Shown here: positions 26,094 through 35,054 of the stretch, one piece after another
Numbering within the stretch: position 1 is the first letter of the stretch
Layout of the letters: each line of letters opens with the position of its first letter
Source of the DNA: Planctomycetes bacterium syqfu
GTDB taxonomy: Bacteria; Planctomycetota; Phycisphaerae; Phycisphaerales; Phycisphaeraceae
Direction of reading: 5' to 3'
Length of the DNA stretch: 64,000 nucleotides
NCBI GenBank assembly: GCA_020974905.1
Contig: CP087563.1
Span: 5,146,001-5,210,000 of the forward strand
Position numbers and translations under genes: made by a program
Notes under the pieces: model-generated
Database searches by the model: none
What the model saw: the letters and a program-made list of their open reading frames with translations, nothing else
What the model was told of the DNA's origin: nothing

Positions 26094-27149
26094 TTACTGA
26101 CCGATACGGACTTCATGGCCGGTCTTGCTTGATTCGTAGATGGCATCAAGGATGCGCTGAACCGCAAGCGACTGTTCGACCTTGGTGCAGATTTCCTCTT
26201 CACCGAGCACGGCTTTGGTGAAGTTGGCAAAGCGGCAGCATTCCTTGTACTTGATGTCGGCCTTGATGTCCTTGACGACATCGTATTCAGCGATGTCGGA
26301 GAAGCGGTAGACTTCAGCGGGAAACAGCGATGCGCCGGCTTCGGTGCCAAAGAGTTCGACGTTGTGCGTGGGGTTGCCGGTGTGACAGGCCCAGATGGCG
26401 TCGAGGCTGATGGTCGCACCGCCCTTGAGTTTGATCAATGCGGTGGCAAAGTCATCGACGGTGAATTTCAAACTCGGGTCACGGTCGGAGATACCCCAGC
26501 CGCCTTCAGCCAAACCGCGGTTACCGAACTTGGTGTAGGTCACACCGCTGACGGATTCGGGTTCGAAGTTGCCGATGGTGTGCAGACAGAGGTCAAGCAT
26601 GTGCACGCCGATGTCAAGCAATGCGCCGCCACCAGCAAGTTCGGCTGCACCGAACCAGGTTTGCAGACGCGGGATACCCGCACGACGGCGCCAGTAAGCC
26701 TTGGCATGATAGATGTCACCGAGCAGGCCCTTGTCCACCAGTGTCTTGATCTTCTGACTCGAATCCGCAAAACGCTGATTCATCCCCAGTGCAAAAAGCT
26801 TGTCGGACTTCCTGGCTTCGGCGACAACGGCATTGGCTTCATCAATGTTCAACGCAAACGGCTTATCGAGGATGACATGCTTGCCAGCCTTGATCGCTTC
26901 AATGGCCCATGAGGCGTGAAACTTGTTGGGGACCGCCACGTAAACCACATCCACATCCGGGTTGGTCAGCAATTCTTCTGCGGTCGCTGCCGGTGTGGGG
27001 ATGTTGTGTTCCTTGCACAGATCCAGCTTGCGACCTTCATGCGGATCCCAGGCGGTGATGACTTCTGATTGATCGAATTGGTTAATGGCACCGGCGGAGG
27101 AATAAGTGATCTTTCCCGAGCCGATGATACCGTAGCGGACCGTGGCCAT
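26094..27149 (-). CDS. Gfo/Idh/MocA-family NAD(P)-dependent oxidoreductase
   Basis: 351 residues. Rossmann start VRYGIIGSGKITYSSAG, then DVVYVAVPNKFHASWAIEAIKAGKHVILDKPFALN with the family EKP-type lysine (here DKPF), and GGGALLDIGVHMLDLCLHTIG with the catalytic-region Asp/His. Oxidises a sugar or cyclitol hydroxyl. Transcribed with the downstream isomerase/epimerase and divergently from an AraC regulator, so probably controlled by it. Confidence 0.92.
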   Translation of the reverse strand: MATVRYGIIGSGKITYSSAGAINQFDQSEVITAWDPHEGRKLDLCKEHNIPTPAATAEELLTNPDVDVVYVAVPNKFHASWAIEAIKAGKHVILDKPFALNIDEANAVVAEARKSDKLFALGMNQRFADSSQKIKTLVDKGLLGDIYHAKAYWRRRAGIPRLQTWFGAAELAGGGALLDIGVHMLDLCLHTIGNFEPESVSGVTYTKFGNRGLAEGGWGISDRDPSLKFTVDDFATALIKLKGGATISLDAIWACHTGNPTHNVELFGTEAGASLFPAEVYRFSDIAEYDVVKDIKADIKYKECCRFANFTKAVLGEEEICTKVEQSLAVQRILDAIYESSKTGHEVRIGQ

Positions 27150-27163
27150 GTGTTACCTCAATT

Positions 27164-27238
27164 TGCAAAAAGTAGACAAAGTTTGTTGGAATTAGCAATT
27201 TAACGTCCTGAAATGGACTTGCAATGTGCAAAAACTAG
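27164..27238. promoter_or_regulatory. Pair of direct repeats in the divergent AraC/oxidoreductase promoter
   Basis: TGCAAAAAGTAG at 27164-27175 and TGCAAAAACTAG at 27227-27238, one mismatch, start-to-start distance 63 bp or about six helical turns. Direct-repeat half-sites on the same DNA face are typical AraC-family binding sites. Confidence 0.6.
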
Positions 27239-27293
27239 GATATGTTGGCGAATCTTACAGAGTTCTCTTTTTTTGACGTATCACAGGTGTTAC

Positions 27294-28070
27294 ATGGACC
27301 TTCCCAAGCATTTGCGCAACATCTCGATGTATTACTGTGATCCTGAAGCGTCGAACCTGGGACGCTCTCTTGAGCCGGGCTTGGAGATTGTGGAGTTGGT
27401 GACCCAGGGGCGGGGCGAGCTGTTTGATGCCGGGCGCTGGGTGCCGATCGAAGCCGGGGCATTGCTCTGGCATGTGGCGGGAGACACCACCATCGGCAGG
27501 ACTGATCCGTCGGACCCCTATGCCTGTCTGGCGGTCCACTTTCAGGTTGCTGACATGAGTCAACGGCGTGTGCCGCATGTGTCATGGTGGTTGGACACCG
27601 ACGAGCTTCGCCAGTTCACGCGCGAGGTGCTGCGCTATTTTGTGGATGACACGTTTGATAGTCAGACCATGCTCATGTACACCTACTCACGACTGTACTT
27701 TCAAGCACGGCTGTATCATCACCAACTCGTCACCTCCAACGCGCCAGCAGGTTTGGTTGAAGTCATGCAGATCATTGACCAGCGTTACCATGAACCGTTG
27801 ACGCTTGACGATCTGGCTGAGGTTGCCAACTGGTCCGTGGCACATCTGCACGATGTCTTCCGTCAGCACACCGGCACGTCACCGCACCAGGCGTTACTCC
27901 GACGGAGATTGCATGCAGCACGTGAACGACTCATTGCCACCAACGATCGTGTCAAGACCATTGCCCATGAAACCGGCTTTCGCTCTGCAGCAGGCTTCTG
28001 TCGGACTTTTAAACAGAACACGGGACAAACGCCAGCCGACTATCGTCAGTATCACGCGCATTTGAAGTGA
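27294..28070 (+). CDS. AraC-family transcriptional regulator
   Basis: 258 residues from ATG 27294, preceded by CACAGGTG. N-terminal cupin-like sensor (EPGLEIVELVTQGRGELFDAGRWVPIEAGALLWHVAGD), C-terminal double helix-turn-helix (LTLDDLAEVANWSVAHLHDVFRQHTGTSPHQALLRRRLHAARERL, then IAHETGFRSAAGFCRTFKQNTGQTPADYRQ). Divergent from the oxidoreductase/isomerase operon, which is its likely target. Confidence 0.92.
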   Translation: MDLPKHLRNISMYYCDPEASNLGRSLEPGLEIVELVTQGRGELFDAGRWVPIEAGALLWHVAGDTTIGRTDPSDPYACLAVHFQVADMSQRRVPHVSWWLDTDELRQFTREVLRYFVDDTFDSQTMLMYTYSRLYFQARLYHHQLVTSNAPAGLVEVMQIIDQRYHEPLTLDDLAEVANWSVAHLHDVFRQHTGTSPHQALLRRRLHAARERLIATNDRVKTIAHETGFRSAAGFCRTFKQNTGQTPADYRQYHAHLK

Positions 28071-28155
28071 TATTTGTTACCCGTCAGATTCAATCTTCAA
28101 TTTCATCTGGCGGCTTGTGTGATCGATGTCAGCATTCCATATGTTGCAATTAAAA

Positions 28156-28182
28156 ACACCGACTGAGAATCTCAGCCGGTGT
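28156..28182 (-). terminator. Terminator of the PEP-CTERM gene
   Basis: ACACCG..CTGAG and CTCAG..CGGTGT pair with one internal mismatch; read on the minus strand a T-run follows the stem. It lies 56 bp beyond the stop codon of the minus-strand gene. Confidence 0.65.
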
Positions 28183-28237
28183 CGTTATCAATCCCTTGAT
28201 CGAACTTGCCGATCCTTCATTTTGTTTTTGATCTGAT

Positions 28238-28816
28238 TCACACACGAGCGTAGCGTCGCCGGTTGCCGCGTGAGAGAAGCAGTAGAGAACCTGCCAGGAT
28301 CAGCGCACCGGTTGTCGGTTCGGGGACCACATCCACGTTGGGGACGCTGACCTGCTCACGGATACCGCCAAAGAAGAATCCGCCGAGCAAATGCTGTTCG
28401 CGTTCGATGTTAAACCACGGGTCCACAAAACCGCCACCTGCATCGACGGTTTCCAGATACAGCAAGTGGGGCACGGGGACCCACACAAGCATGTCCCAGA
28501 TCAACCAAATACCCGTCAGGTCACCTTCAACCAGACGGCGACGATGTCCCAAGCCGAGAATCTGGCTTTGCGTGGAGTTGAATTCATTGTTGTAGCCACG
28601 CTCAGGAAAATGCCAATCACGATCCGACGTCGTCGGGCCTGTGATGCGCGGTTCAAGCCACAGTTGCCACTCCGTGGGGATGTTGTCCTTGAGTGTGGTA
28701 AATGGGCGATCCGCACCACTGACCGCACGATGCATATCAATTGGGGCTGCGTTCACCGACAGCGGCAAGAGCATCATCATCAACGCAACACAGAACAAGG
28801 TCAGATTCTTGAGCAT
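28238..28816 (-). CDS. PEP-CTERM sorted secreted protein
   Basis: 192 residues from ATG 28816 behind GGAG; a longer frame to 28879 adds residues with no signal character. N-terminal signal peptide (MLKNLTLFCVALMMMLLPLSVNAA) and C-terminal sorting signal VPEPTTGALILAGSLLLLSRG followed by RRRY: the PEP motif, a membrane helix and a basic tail. It would be handled by an exosortase, which is not in this window. The middle has no family I recognise. Confidence 0.85.
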   Translation of the reverse strand: MLKNLTLFCVALMMMLLPLSVNAAPIDMHRAVSGADRPFTTLKDNIPTEWQLWLEPRITGPTTSDRDWHFPERGYNNEFNSTQSQILGLGHRRRLVEGDLTGIWLIWDMLVWVPVPHLLYLETVDAGGGFVDPWFNIEREQHLLGGFFFGGIREQVSVPNVDVVPEPTTGALILAGSLLLLSRGNRRRYARV

Positions 28817-29327
28817 GGCAGCATCTCCAGTTGTTATTGCTACAGAATGCACAATCCGTTTGACAGGCAGGATCGTCACAATCGTTATAACCGGACTGTT
28901 GATGTGATGCGATACAAAATGTACAGGCAGTGCAAAAAATACAATCAGAAAAGTCGATACAATCGTTATATTTTACCTATTTTAACAAACAGGGCGGTTC
29001 GACAATGATTTTGATGCACGTGTTCATGGAGCAGGCGTAAAAAAACAGCGACGGTTTTCGTCGCTGCTTTCAACTCAAATGTATCGCATTGTCTACGGTC
29101 AATCGCTGCATCATTGCGTGATGCTGACGCGATTAATTTTTGAGCGTGTTGAATCAGGTTGATTGACTCATCGCGATTCAAACAATTAAGAGCGCTTCAA
29201 ATCATGAATCTGCATTTTCCGTTACTCCCGTGCTCCCGCAAGCGGGAGTGACGGAAGGTGGAGGTTCATTACTTGAATAGCAATAAGGCCAATGGCCTTG
29301 AACACGATTGCGTCTAACACGCTCGAA
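28817..29327. other. Intergenic region with small repeats and a hairpin
   Basis: No convincing gene. Contains a 12-bp direct repeat ACAATCGTTATA at 28878-28889 and 28959-28970, each about 60-75 bp after an ACAGGCAG repeat, and a hairpin CTCCCGC-AA-GCGGGAG at 29233-29248 beyond the stop of the PMT-family gene. The hairpin lacks a T-run. Confidence 0.5.
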
Positions 29328-31118
29328 TTATTTGCCGTTGTACTTCCAAAGGTGCGTGAGCATCGGAGATTCTTCGTGATAATCCTGGTTGAACACCAGC
29401 ACCTCGGTGAGTCCGGCTTTTTGGAGAATGCTGCTGGCTTCTTCGTTGTCGAGCACCATGATGTACCGCGGCTGATCCCTGGGATAGCTTGGGTCGGTGA
29501 GGAAGGCCTGTAAATCTTCCTCGGTGATTGAATCGATGATCCGCATGGAGAAGAAGACGAATTCCTCGTTGAGTTCATCATGCCGATCCTTGATGTGCAG
29601 GAAGCGGACTGGCGAACTGTCGACAGTGTCGTTGAACTTGACAGCCTGGGTATAGATCGGATGCTGCTGATCCGGACCGACGGAATAGGCATGCAGGATC
29701 ATGGACGTGAAGACCAGGGCCCACATCGCATTGAGATAGCCGGCCTTGAGATGCTTGTTTTTCCAGTGATTGATCGCGCCCAACGCCGCGATGCAGGTGC
29801 ATAGCAAAAACCAGAGTAACAGGAATGCCGGGTGCACCTTGCCGAAGATCACCGCTTCTTTGTACTCGGATTCCAGCAGCCAATCGTGGCTGAAGATGAT
29901 TGCCAAAACGACCACAGGAGCGCCCGCGAGCATGATCCAATGTGGGATGCGGATCCAGTTCAGTCCCTTGTCTTGCTCGCCACTGTCGGTGATGCGTTGA
30001 TGATCCACCCAGAACGCACCAAAGAGTAGCCCCACCGCAGGGAGGATCGGCAGGATATACCGCTGCTGCTTGGCTTCGGGGATCGAGAAGAAAATGAAGA
30101 TCAACGCCATCCAACCCCATGCATAAAGCAGTTGGCGGCGACGACTGTCCTTGGCTAAGCCCCACGGTTGGAACAAGGCGCCAAAGAAAATCACCGTCCA
30201 TGGCCAGACCAGGCCCAATAATCCGACGTAGTAGAATATCGATTGAAACTCGGGGCGACGTGCAGCATATTCACCCTTGAGTCCCTCGGTGACGCCGGGG
30301 AAGGCGGTGAGAATATGGTAATACCAGGGGAAAGCCAGGCCGGTTCCCACGAGCAATCCGATGAGCATCCCGCCGGAGTTACACAGCCAGTTTTTGCGGT
30401 TCAGCGCGATACACCAGATGCAGGGCAGGAGCATTAACGGGTAGGCCAGCGGTCCCTTGGACATGATGGCTGCCCCCAGTCCCACGCCACAGAGCACCCA
30501 ACCCAGCAGATAGCGCCACAGGGCAAAGGGGCGGTGTGGCCGATGCGGTCCAATGGCCCACCAGGCGGCTGCGACGGAGAAGGTGACAAAGCTCGCCAGA
30601 TGAATGTCATAGGACGCCAGTCGGGCTTGTCGTTGAAAGAGCAGTGTTGTGCCGACGAAAAAGGCTGCCAGCAGACCGGTGTGAGCATTGCCCACGGACA
30701 GTCCCAACCAGAAGACGGCGCCGAGCATGATCAGTCCCAGGACAACGCTGACGAGTCGGGCGCGGTACATCAGTTGTCTGGGGTGGGTTTGCTCAGGCGT
30801 CAGGTCCGACCATGCGATGAGATTCATCCAGACCGCCAGCGGGGGTTTGTTGAGTCGGGGTTTACCGCGCCATGTCGGGACGACCCAGGCATCATCGCGT
30901 TGCGGGATGTCATGCCACCCGTGTTGCGCCAGGAAGGTTTCGGTGCTGCTTGCCAGCGTGACATTTTCCATGGTATGCCAGGTGTCGCGCATGCCCAGTG
31001 AAACCAGCAGCGGGATTGCACACAGAAACAGCATCCCCACCCAGGCCCACCGGGGACGTTGGTCAGATAGTACAGGGTCGGCAAGCCGAAACGGGCCTTG
31101 GGCAGTATTCAATCTCAA
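29328..31118 (-). CDS. PMT/ArnT-family membrane glycosyltransferase
   Basis: 596 residues with about ten transmembrane segments in the first 400 (WVGMLFLCAIPLLVSLGM, ARLVSVVLGLIMLGAVFWLGL, and others). The first extracytoplasmic loop holds the acidic RDTWHTMEN and the RGKPRLNKPPLAVWM motif typical of ArnT/dolichyl-phosphate-mannose transferases (PMT_2). The C-terminal about 170 residues are soluble. Transfers a sugar from a polyprenyl-phosphate donor to a lipid or protein on the outer face of the inner membrane. Acceptor unknown. The neighbouring flippase and GT2 genes further right support envelope glycan assembly. Confidence 0.85.
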   Translation of the reverse strand: MRLNTAQGPFRLADPVLSDQRPRWAWVGMLFLCAIPLLVSLGMRDTWHTMENVTLASSTETFLAQHGWHDIPQRDDAWVVPTWRGKPRLNKPPLAVWMNLIAWSDLTPEQTHPRQLMYRARLVSVVLGLIMLGAVFWLGLSVGNAHTGLLAAFFVGTTLLFQRQARLASYDIHLASFVTFSVAAAWWAIGPHRPHRPFALWRYLLGWVLCGVGLGAAIMSKGPLAYPLMLLPCIWCIALNRKNWLCNSGGMLIGLLVGTGLAFPWYYHILTAFPGVTEGLKGEYAARRPEFQSIFYYVGLLGLVWPWTVIFFGALFQPWGLAKDSRRRQLLYAWGWMALIFIFFSIPEAKQQRYILPILPAVGLLFGAFWVDHQRITDSGEQDKGLNWIRIPHWIMLAGAPVVVLAIIFSHDWLLESEYKEAVIFGKVHPAFLLLWFLLCTCIAALGAINHWKNKHLKAGYLNAMWALVFTSMILHAYSVGPDQQHPIYTQAVKFNDTVDSSPVRFLHIKDRHDELNEEFVFFSMRIIDSITEEDLQAFLTDPSYPRDQPRYIMVLDNEEASSILQKAGLTEVLVFNQDYHEESPMLTHLWKYNGK

Positions 31119-31188
31119 GTCCTTGTGCAGTCTAGCGCATTACACGCTCTGTGATCCAATGTCTTTTGAGGACGCGTAGGGGAGGGAA

Positions 31189-32229
31189 TCAAGTCCGTAA
31201 GCACGTCAGGGTATCGCGGTTGAGCAACACGCTGACATGACGGCTCCTGATCAATTGTCGCTCTGACCCGTCCTGATCAAGGAGCATCTTACCAAATTGT
31301 GAGAGTTGTTTGGCACTAAGCCGGTCAGGGCGAATCCCAGCTTGCGTGAGAATCTCGCGGAGTACCATCTGCATCATGGCCGGATGCAGTTGGCGGAGTT
31401 GTTTTCGACTGTATCGGGCAAGCTCTTTTGAGGCATCATGACGGGTTTTGCAGGCTTGGATGGCATCGACGCACTGTTCATCGAGCATCGCCTGAATCAA
31501 TCGCAACTGGTCCGCTGTCTGCGTCATCTGCTGTGACAAATCACCGCGGAGTTCTAACATTTGTGGGATCACACGCTGACGCAAAGTCGCTCTTAGCCGT
31601 GTGGTATCCATATTGGTCTGATCCTCACACCACGTCTGCTTGATGGATTGGAGCAGATCCACCGCCATCGCGTGATCGGTTTTGAGCATCGGGCGGATCA
31701 ATGTGATGTCGTCGGTTAACGATCGCGTCCATGGCATCGCACCCAGACCGCGCAGCGAGGTCCCGCGGATCAGGCGCATGAGCATGGTCTCCAACTGATC
31801 CAATCCGTGATGGGCGGTGACAATGCTGGTGCATTGATGCTGCTTTGCCATGTCAATCAGCGCGTCATAACGCAACTGACGGGCGGTGTCTTCGACATTG
31901 CCTTGGGTCTGATCAATCGCGATGTCCCGACGTTCGAAGGGTAAGTCCAGTTGGTTTGCCAGTTGTTCACAGAATTGGGCATCGGTTTCGGCTTCGGGCC
32001 GCAGGTGATGCTGCACATGTCCGACGACCAACTGCAATTGCCACTTGCGACGCTGCGCGATCACGTTCATGCCAAGCAGCAATGCCACCGAGTCCGCACC
32101 ACCGCTGACCGCAATGAGGCATTTGGATTTGGGTAACACATCACATTCATGCGACAGCCCATCGACAATGGCTTTGACGAATGGATGTCTTGGGGGGATG
32201 ATGTGGGACGTGTCAGCCATGTTGAACAT
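31189..32229 (-). CDS. tilS: tRNA(Ile)-lysidine synthetase
   Basis: About 346 residues from ATG 32229 (AAGG ribosome site). The open frame extends to 32724, but that part is antisense to the next gene and rich in Ser/Cys shadows. PP-loop ATP pyrophosphatase motif CLIAVSGGADSVALL, HVQHHLR and the TAHHGLDQLETMLMRLIRGTSLRGLGAM segment are diagnostic of TilS, which converts C34 of tRNA-Ile(CAU) to lysidine with ATP and lysine. Starts divergently, overlapping the neighbouring start by about 11 bp. Confidence 0.92.
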   Translation of the reverse strand: MFNMADTSHIIPPRHPFVKAIVDGLSHECDVLPKSKCLIAVSGGADSVALLLGMNVIAQRRKWQLQLVVGHVQHHLRPEAETDAQFCEQLANQLDLPFERRDIAIDQTQGNVEDTARQLRYDALIDMAKQHQCTSIVTAHHGLDQLETMLMRLIRGTSLRGLGAMPWTRSLTDDITLIRPMLKTDHAMAVDLLQSIKQTWCEDQTNMDTTRLRATLRQRVIPQMLELRGDLSQQMTQTADQLRLIQAMLDEQCVDAIQACKTRHDASKELARYSRKQLRQLHPAMMQMVLREILTQAGIRPDRLSAKQLSQFGKMLLDQDGSERQLIRSRHVSVLLNRDTLTCLRT

Positions 32230-32836
32230 GATAACCTTATCCCAATCCATCGCCGGACTCACGTTGGCCGAGGGGATGTTTGAACTGCGGAATCTCCTGC
32301 CAGTCTGTGGCGTGATGCTATTGGTCGCGTGGGCGATGATGCGGCTGCGATCCAAAAAGCGCAATGCCCGCCCGATGGCAACCCCCCAGGAAATTATCGA
32401 ACGCAACCGCCAGGCGCGTGGCATGCAGGGACAGCTCGAAGAGTTGATGGTGGAAGTCGAAGCGCTCACCCGCCGGTTTGGTGTCCAACTTGATGCCAAG
32501 GCAAGACGACTGGAAACCCTCATCACCCAGGCTGAGGACCGCATTGCCGAACTTCGTGAGTTGCAGGGGCAACCGCCATTGCAAAACACGTATGACGATG
32601 AGCCGTGCGACGCTTCACAGCATGCCACCTTGCAGACCTCCGAAGCATCCGAGCAGGCAGCATCGCCAACGTCAACACCTGCTCCAGCATCGGAGCAGAA
32701 AGTCGATGACGATCCATTGGCCATTTCGGTTTACAATCTCGCTGACAGTGGGATGGACGCTCACGCCATTGCCATGCAACTCAACGAACACGTCGGCAAG
32801 ATCGAATTGATCCTGGCACTGCGCAAAGCCCGATAA
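32219..32836 (+). CDS. Single-pass membrane coiled-coil protein with C-terminal helical domain (DUF2802/DUF6115-like)
   Basis: About 205 residues. One transmembrane segment (LLPVCGVMLLVAWAMMRL), a basic stop-transfer, a coiled coil (about 60-125: EEIIERN...QGQLEELMVEVEALTRRFG...ETLITQAEDRIAELRELQ), a Ser/Ala/Pro-rich linker and a C-terminal helical motif (VYNLADSGMDAHAIAMQLNEHVGKIELILALRK) resembling the HTH-like end of DUF2802/DUF6115 proteins. Start uncertain: 32219, 32228 and 32276 are all in frame and none has a strong ribosome site. Confidence 0.7.
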   Translation: MLNMITLSQSIAGLTLAEGMFELRNLLPVCGVMLLVAWAMMRLRSKKRNARPMATPQEIIERNRQARGMQGQLEELMVEVEALTRRFGVQLDAKARRLETLITQAEDRIAELRELQGQPPLQNTYDDEPCDASQHATLQTSEASEQAASPTSTPAPASEQKVDDDPLAISVYNLADSGMDAHAIAMQLNEHVGKIELILALRKAR

Positions 32837-32893
32837 CATGTGGGATTGATTCTCAGTAGTGAGCACTTTGGTCGCACTCATATTCAATTCCTG

Positions 32894-33355
32894 GCCAGGG
32901 AGCTTCGCCCCCCGGGCCCCCTGTCGAGGTCGGGGTGTCAGGGCAAGATTTGATTACGTGTTGCATCTAAATGATTGAAGACTGTGTTGCGATGGGGTTC
33001 CACCCCAAACCCCGCCAACGGGCAGCCGTTGGATCGCTGCCCCCGGAAGCCCCCGGAACTGGGGTTAATCGTGTGGTTCAGAAGGTGCGTTTACAACACG
33101 TTAATCGGACGATGAACATGCCAAGCGTGTTGGTATTCAATCATGTGTTCGAAAGATCGTTTCACTCACGGGGATCAGATAACGAAGGCCTGCCCTTCCT
33201 GGGGGACGTGATCCAGCGGCGGAACGCTGGCGGGGTTTGGGGCAGAGCCCCATCTTAAGATTTCTCTTTAATTCCTTTGAATGCAACACAGCAACATCAC
33301 TTGCCCTGACCGACCGATCTCGCAAGGGGGTCCGGGGGGCGAAGCTCCCTGGCAT
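32894..33355. repeat. Two families of GC-rich repeats arranged as nested inverted repeats
   Basis: The outer pair, about 54 bp, starts CCAGGGAGCTTCGCCCCC at 32895 and occurs in reverse complement ending at 33352. The inner pair starts GATGGGG near 32991 (with CCCCAAACCCCGCCA) and occurs in reverse complement ending near 33253. Both are typical of dispersed extragenic (REP-like) palindromic units. The 640-bp gap between the DUF2802-like gene and the flippase gene holds no supported gene. Confidence 0.7.
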
Positions 33356-33480
33356 GAGAAATCGGTTTCAACCAGACACCCTATTTCAAAACCTCTCCCA
33401 ACTTCCACTTCACTGCGTTTGCTATCCGACCGATAAACCCAACAGTACGGTTTATCTCTGCGCGCAGAGAAAGGTATCCA

Positions 33481-35052
33481 TTGGCCCAGGCACCCGCTAA
33501 TCCGAATGGGATGAATCCAACCGAACCAGCAGGCGATCTGGCTGGCGGTACTGTGGACCCCAAGGCAAAGTACTTTGCCACCGAGCATCTCAAGGATGAT
33601 CTGCGCGGACGGTCGGTCCGTAGTGGGCTGATCACCGTCATCTCATCCTCAAGCAGCTTTGTCATCGGCATGGTGGCCACCGCCATCCTCGCACGCCTGC
33701 TCGACCCCGAAGATTTCGGTCTCATCGGCATGGTCAGCGTCATTGTCGGTTTCATCGTCCTGTTCAAAGACATGGGCCTGTCCATGGCAACCGTTCAACA
33801 GGAAAAAGTCACCCATGAACAGGTCTCCACACTCTTCTGGATCAATGTGCTCATCAGCACCGTCATCGCCGTTATCGCAGCGGTGATCTCCCCAGCTATC
33901 GCATGGTTCTATGACGAACCCAGACTGCTGTGGATCGGCCTGATCAGCGCGCCCGGGCAAATCATCTCCGGTCTGATCATTCAACACCAGGCATTACTGA
34001 GACGCCAGATGCGCTTCGGCACACTCAGTGCCATCGACATCACCAGTCAGGTCGGTTCCATCGCCATCGCCATCACACTTGCCTGGCAGGGGTGGGGCTA
34101 CTGGGCATTGGTCGTGCAGACACTGTCGATGGGTATCATCAACATGTCACTGGTCTGGATTGTCACCGGCTGGATTCCCGGGAAAATGGTCCGTGGCAGC
34201 GGCGTGCGTCCCATGCTCAAGTTCGGTGGCTTTCTCACCGGCTTTAATCTCACCAATCACTTTGCCCGCAATCTGGATAACATCCTCATTGGTAAGTTTG
34301 CCGGCTCCGTGGAGTTGGGCTTGTATCAGAAGGCTTACACACTGCTGATGCTGCCGATCAATCAGATCAACGCGCCGATTACCTCGGTGGCGATCCCAGC
34401 GTTATCCCGCTTGCAAAAGGACCCCGAAGCTTATCGACGGTACTACCAGCGAGCGATTGGTTTGTTGGTGATCGTGGGCATGCCGGTGATCGCCTTTGCC
34501 GCCGCCGCCGCCAAACCGATCATCCTGATCCTGCTTGGTGAGAAATGGCTTGATGCTGTGGCGATTTTCCTGGCGTTATCTCCGGCTGCGTTCATTGGGA
34601 CATTCAATGTCGCAACCGGTTGGGTCTATACCTCCATGGGCACCACCAACCGACAGTTCCGCTACGGTATTGTCGCTGCGATACTCACCTGCATCGGCTT
34701 TGCCATCGGGGCACACTGGGGACCGATCGGCGTGGCATGGTCGCTGTCAATTAACTTCGTCGTCATCCGTTATCCTGCCGTCGCCTTCTGCTTTGCAGGG
34801 ACACCGCTCAAACCCCGTCACCTGGGCGTGGTCCTCTGGCGTCCGGCGTTGGCTGCCATCGCAACCGGTATCGGCACGTGGTATGCCTGGGACCGCTGGA
34901 TGGGACAATGGAATCTCTTTGCTGCGTTCTTCGCCATGGCCGGACTTTTTGCCATCATGTATCTTCTGTGTTGGCTGATTCTGCCCGGTGGTCGGCAGCA
35001 TTTGATTGATACCGTTAAACTACTCAAGGAAATCAAGAGCAAGCGCAAATAA
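33481..35052 (+). CDS. Polysaccharide flippase (MOP superfamily, Wzx/WzxC-like)
   Basis: 523 residues with about 12-14 membrane segments. Begins with a hydrophilic N-tail, then RSGLITVISSSSSFVIGMVATAILARLLDPEDFGLIGMVSVIVGF and DMGLSMATVQQEKVT, the signature of the WzxC/RfbX lipopolysaccharide exporter branch. TTG 33481 has AAAGG upstream; ATG 33511 is the alternative. Moves lipid-linked oligosaccharides across the inner membrane. Ends 2 bp before the methyltransferase gene, so they are co-transcribed. Confidence 0.9.
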   Translation: MAQAPANPNGMNPTEPAGDLAGGTVDPKAKYFATEHLKDDLRGRSVRSGLITVISSSSSFVIGMVATAILARLLDPEDFGLIGMVSVIVGFIVLFKDMGLSMATVQQEKVTHEQVSTLFWINVLISTVIAVIAAVISPAIAWFYDEPRLLWIGLISAPGQIISGLIIQHQALLRRQMRFGTLSAIDITSQVGSIAIAITLAWQGWGYWALVVQTLSMGIINMSLVWIVTGWIPGKMVRGSGVRPMLKFGGFLTGFNLTNHFARNLDNILIGKFAGSVELGLYQKAYTLLMLPINQINAPITSVAIPALSRLQKDPEAYRRYYQRAIGLLVIVGMPVIAFAAAAAKPIILILLGEKWLDAVAIFLALSPAAFIGTFNVATGWVYTSMGTTNRQFRYGIVAAILTCIGFAIGAHWGPIGVAWSLSINFVVIRYPAVAFCFAGTPLKPRHLGVVLWRPALAAIATGIGTWYAWDRWMGQWNLFAAFFAMAGLFAIMYLLCWLILPGGRQHLIDTVKLLKEIKSKRK

Positions 35053-35054
35053 AT

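Noticed and set aside
32230-32724. N-terminal extension of the tilS frame
   Set aside because: Ser/Cys/Arg-rich antisense of the coiled-coil gene; TilS proteins start near the PP-loop.
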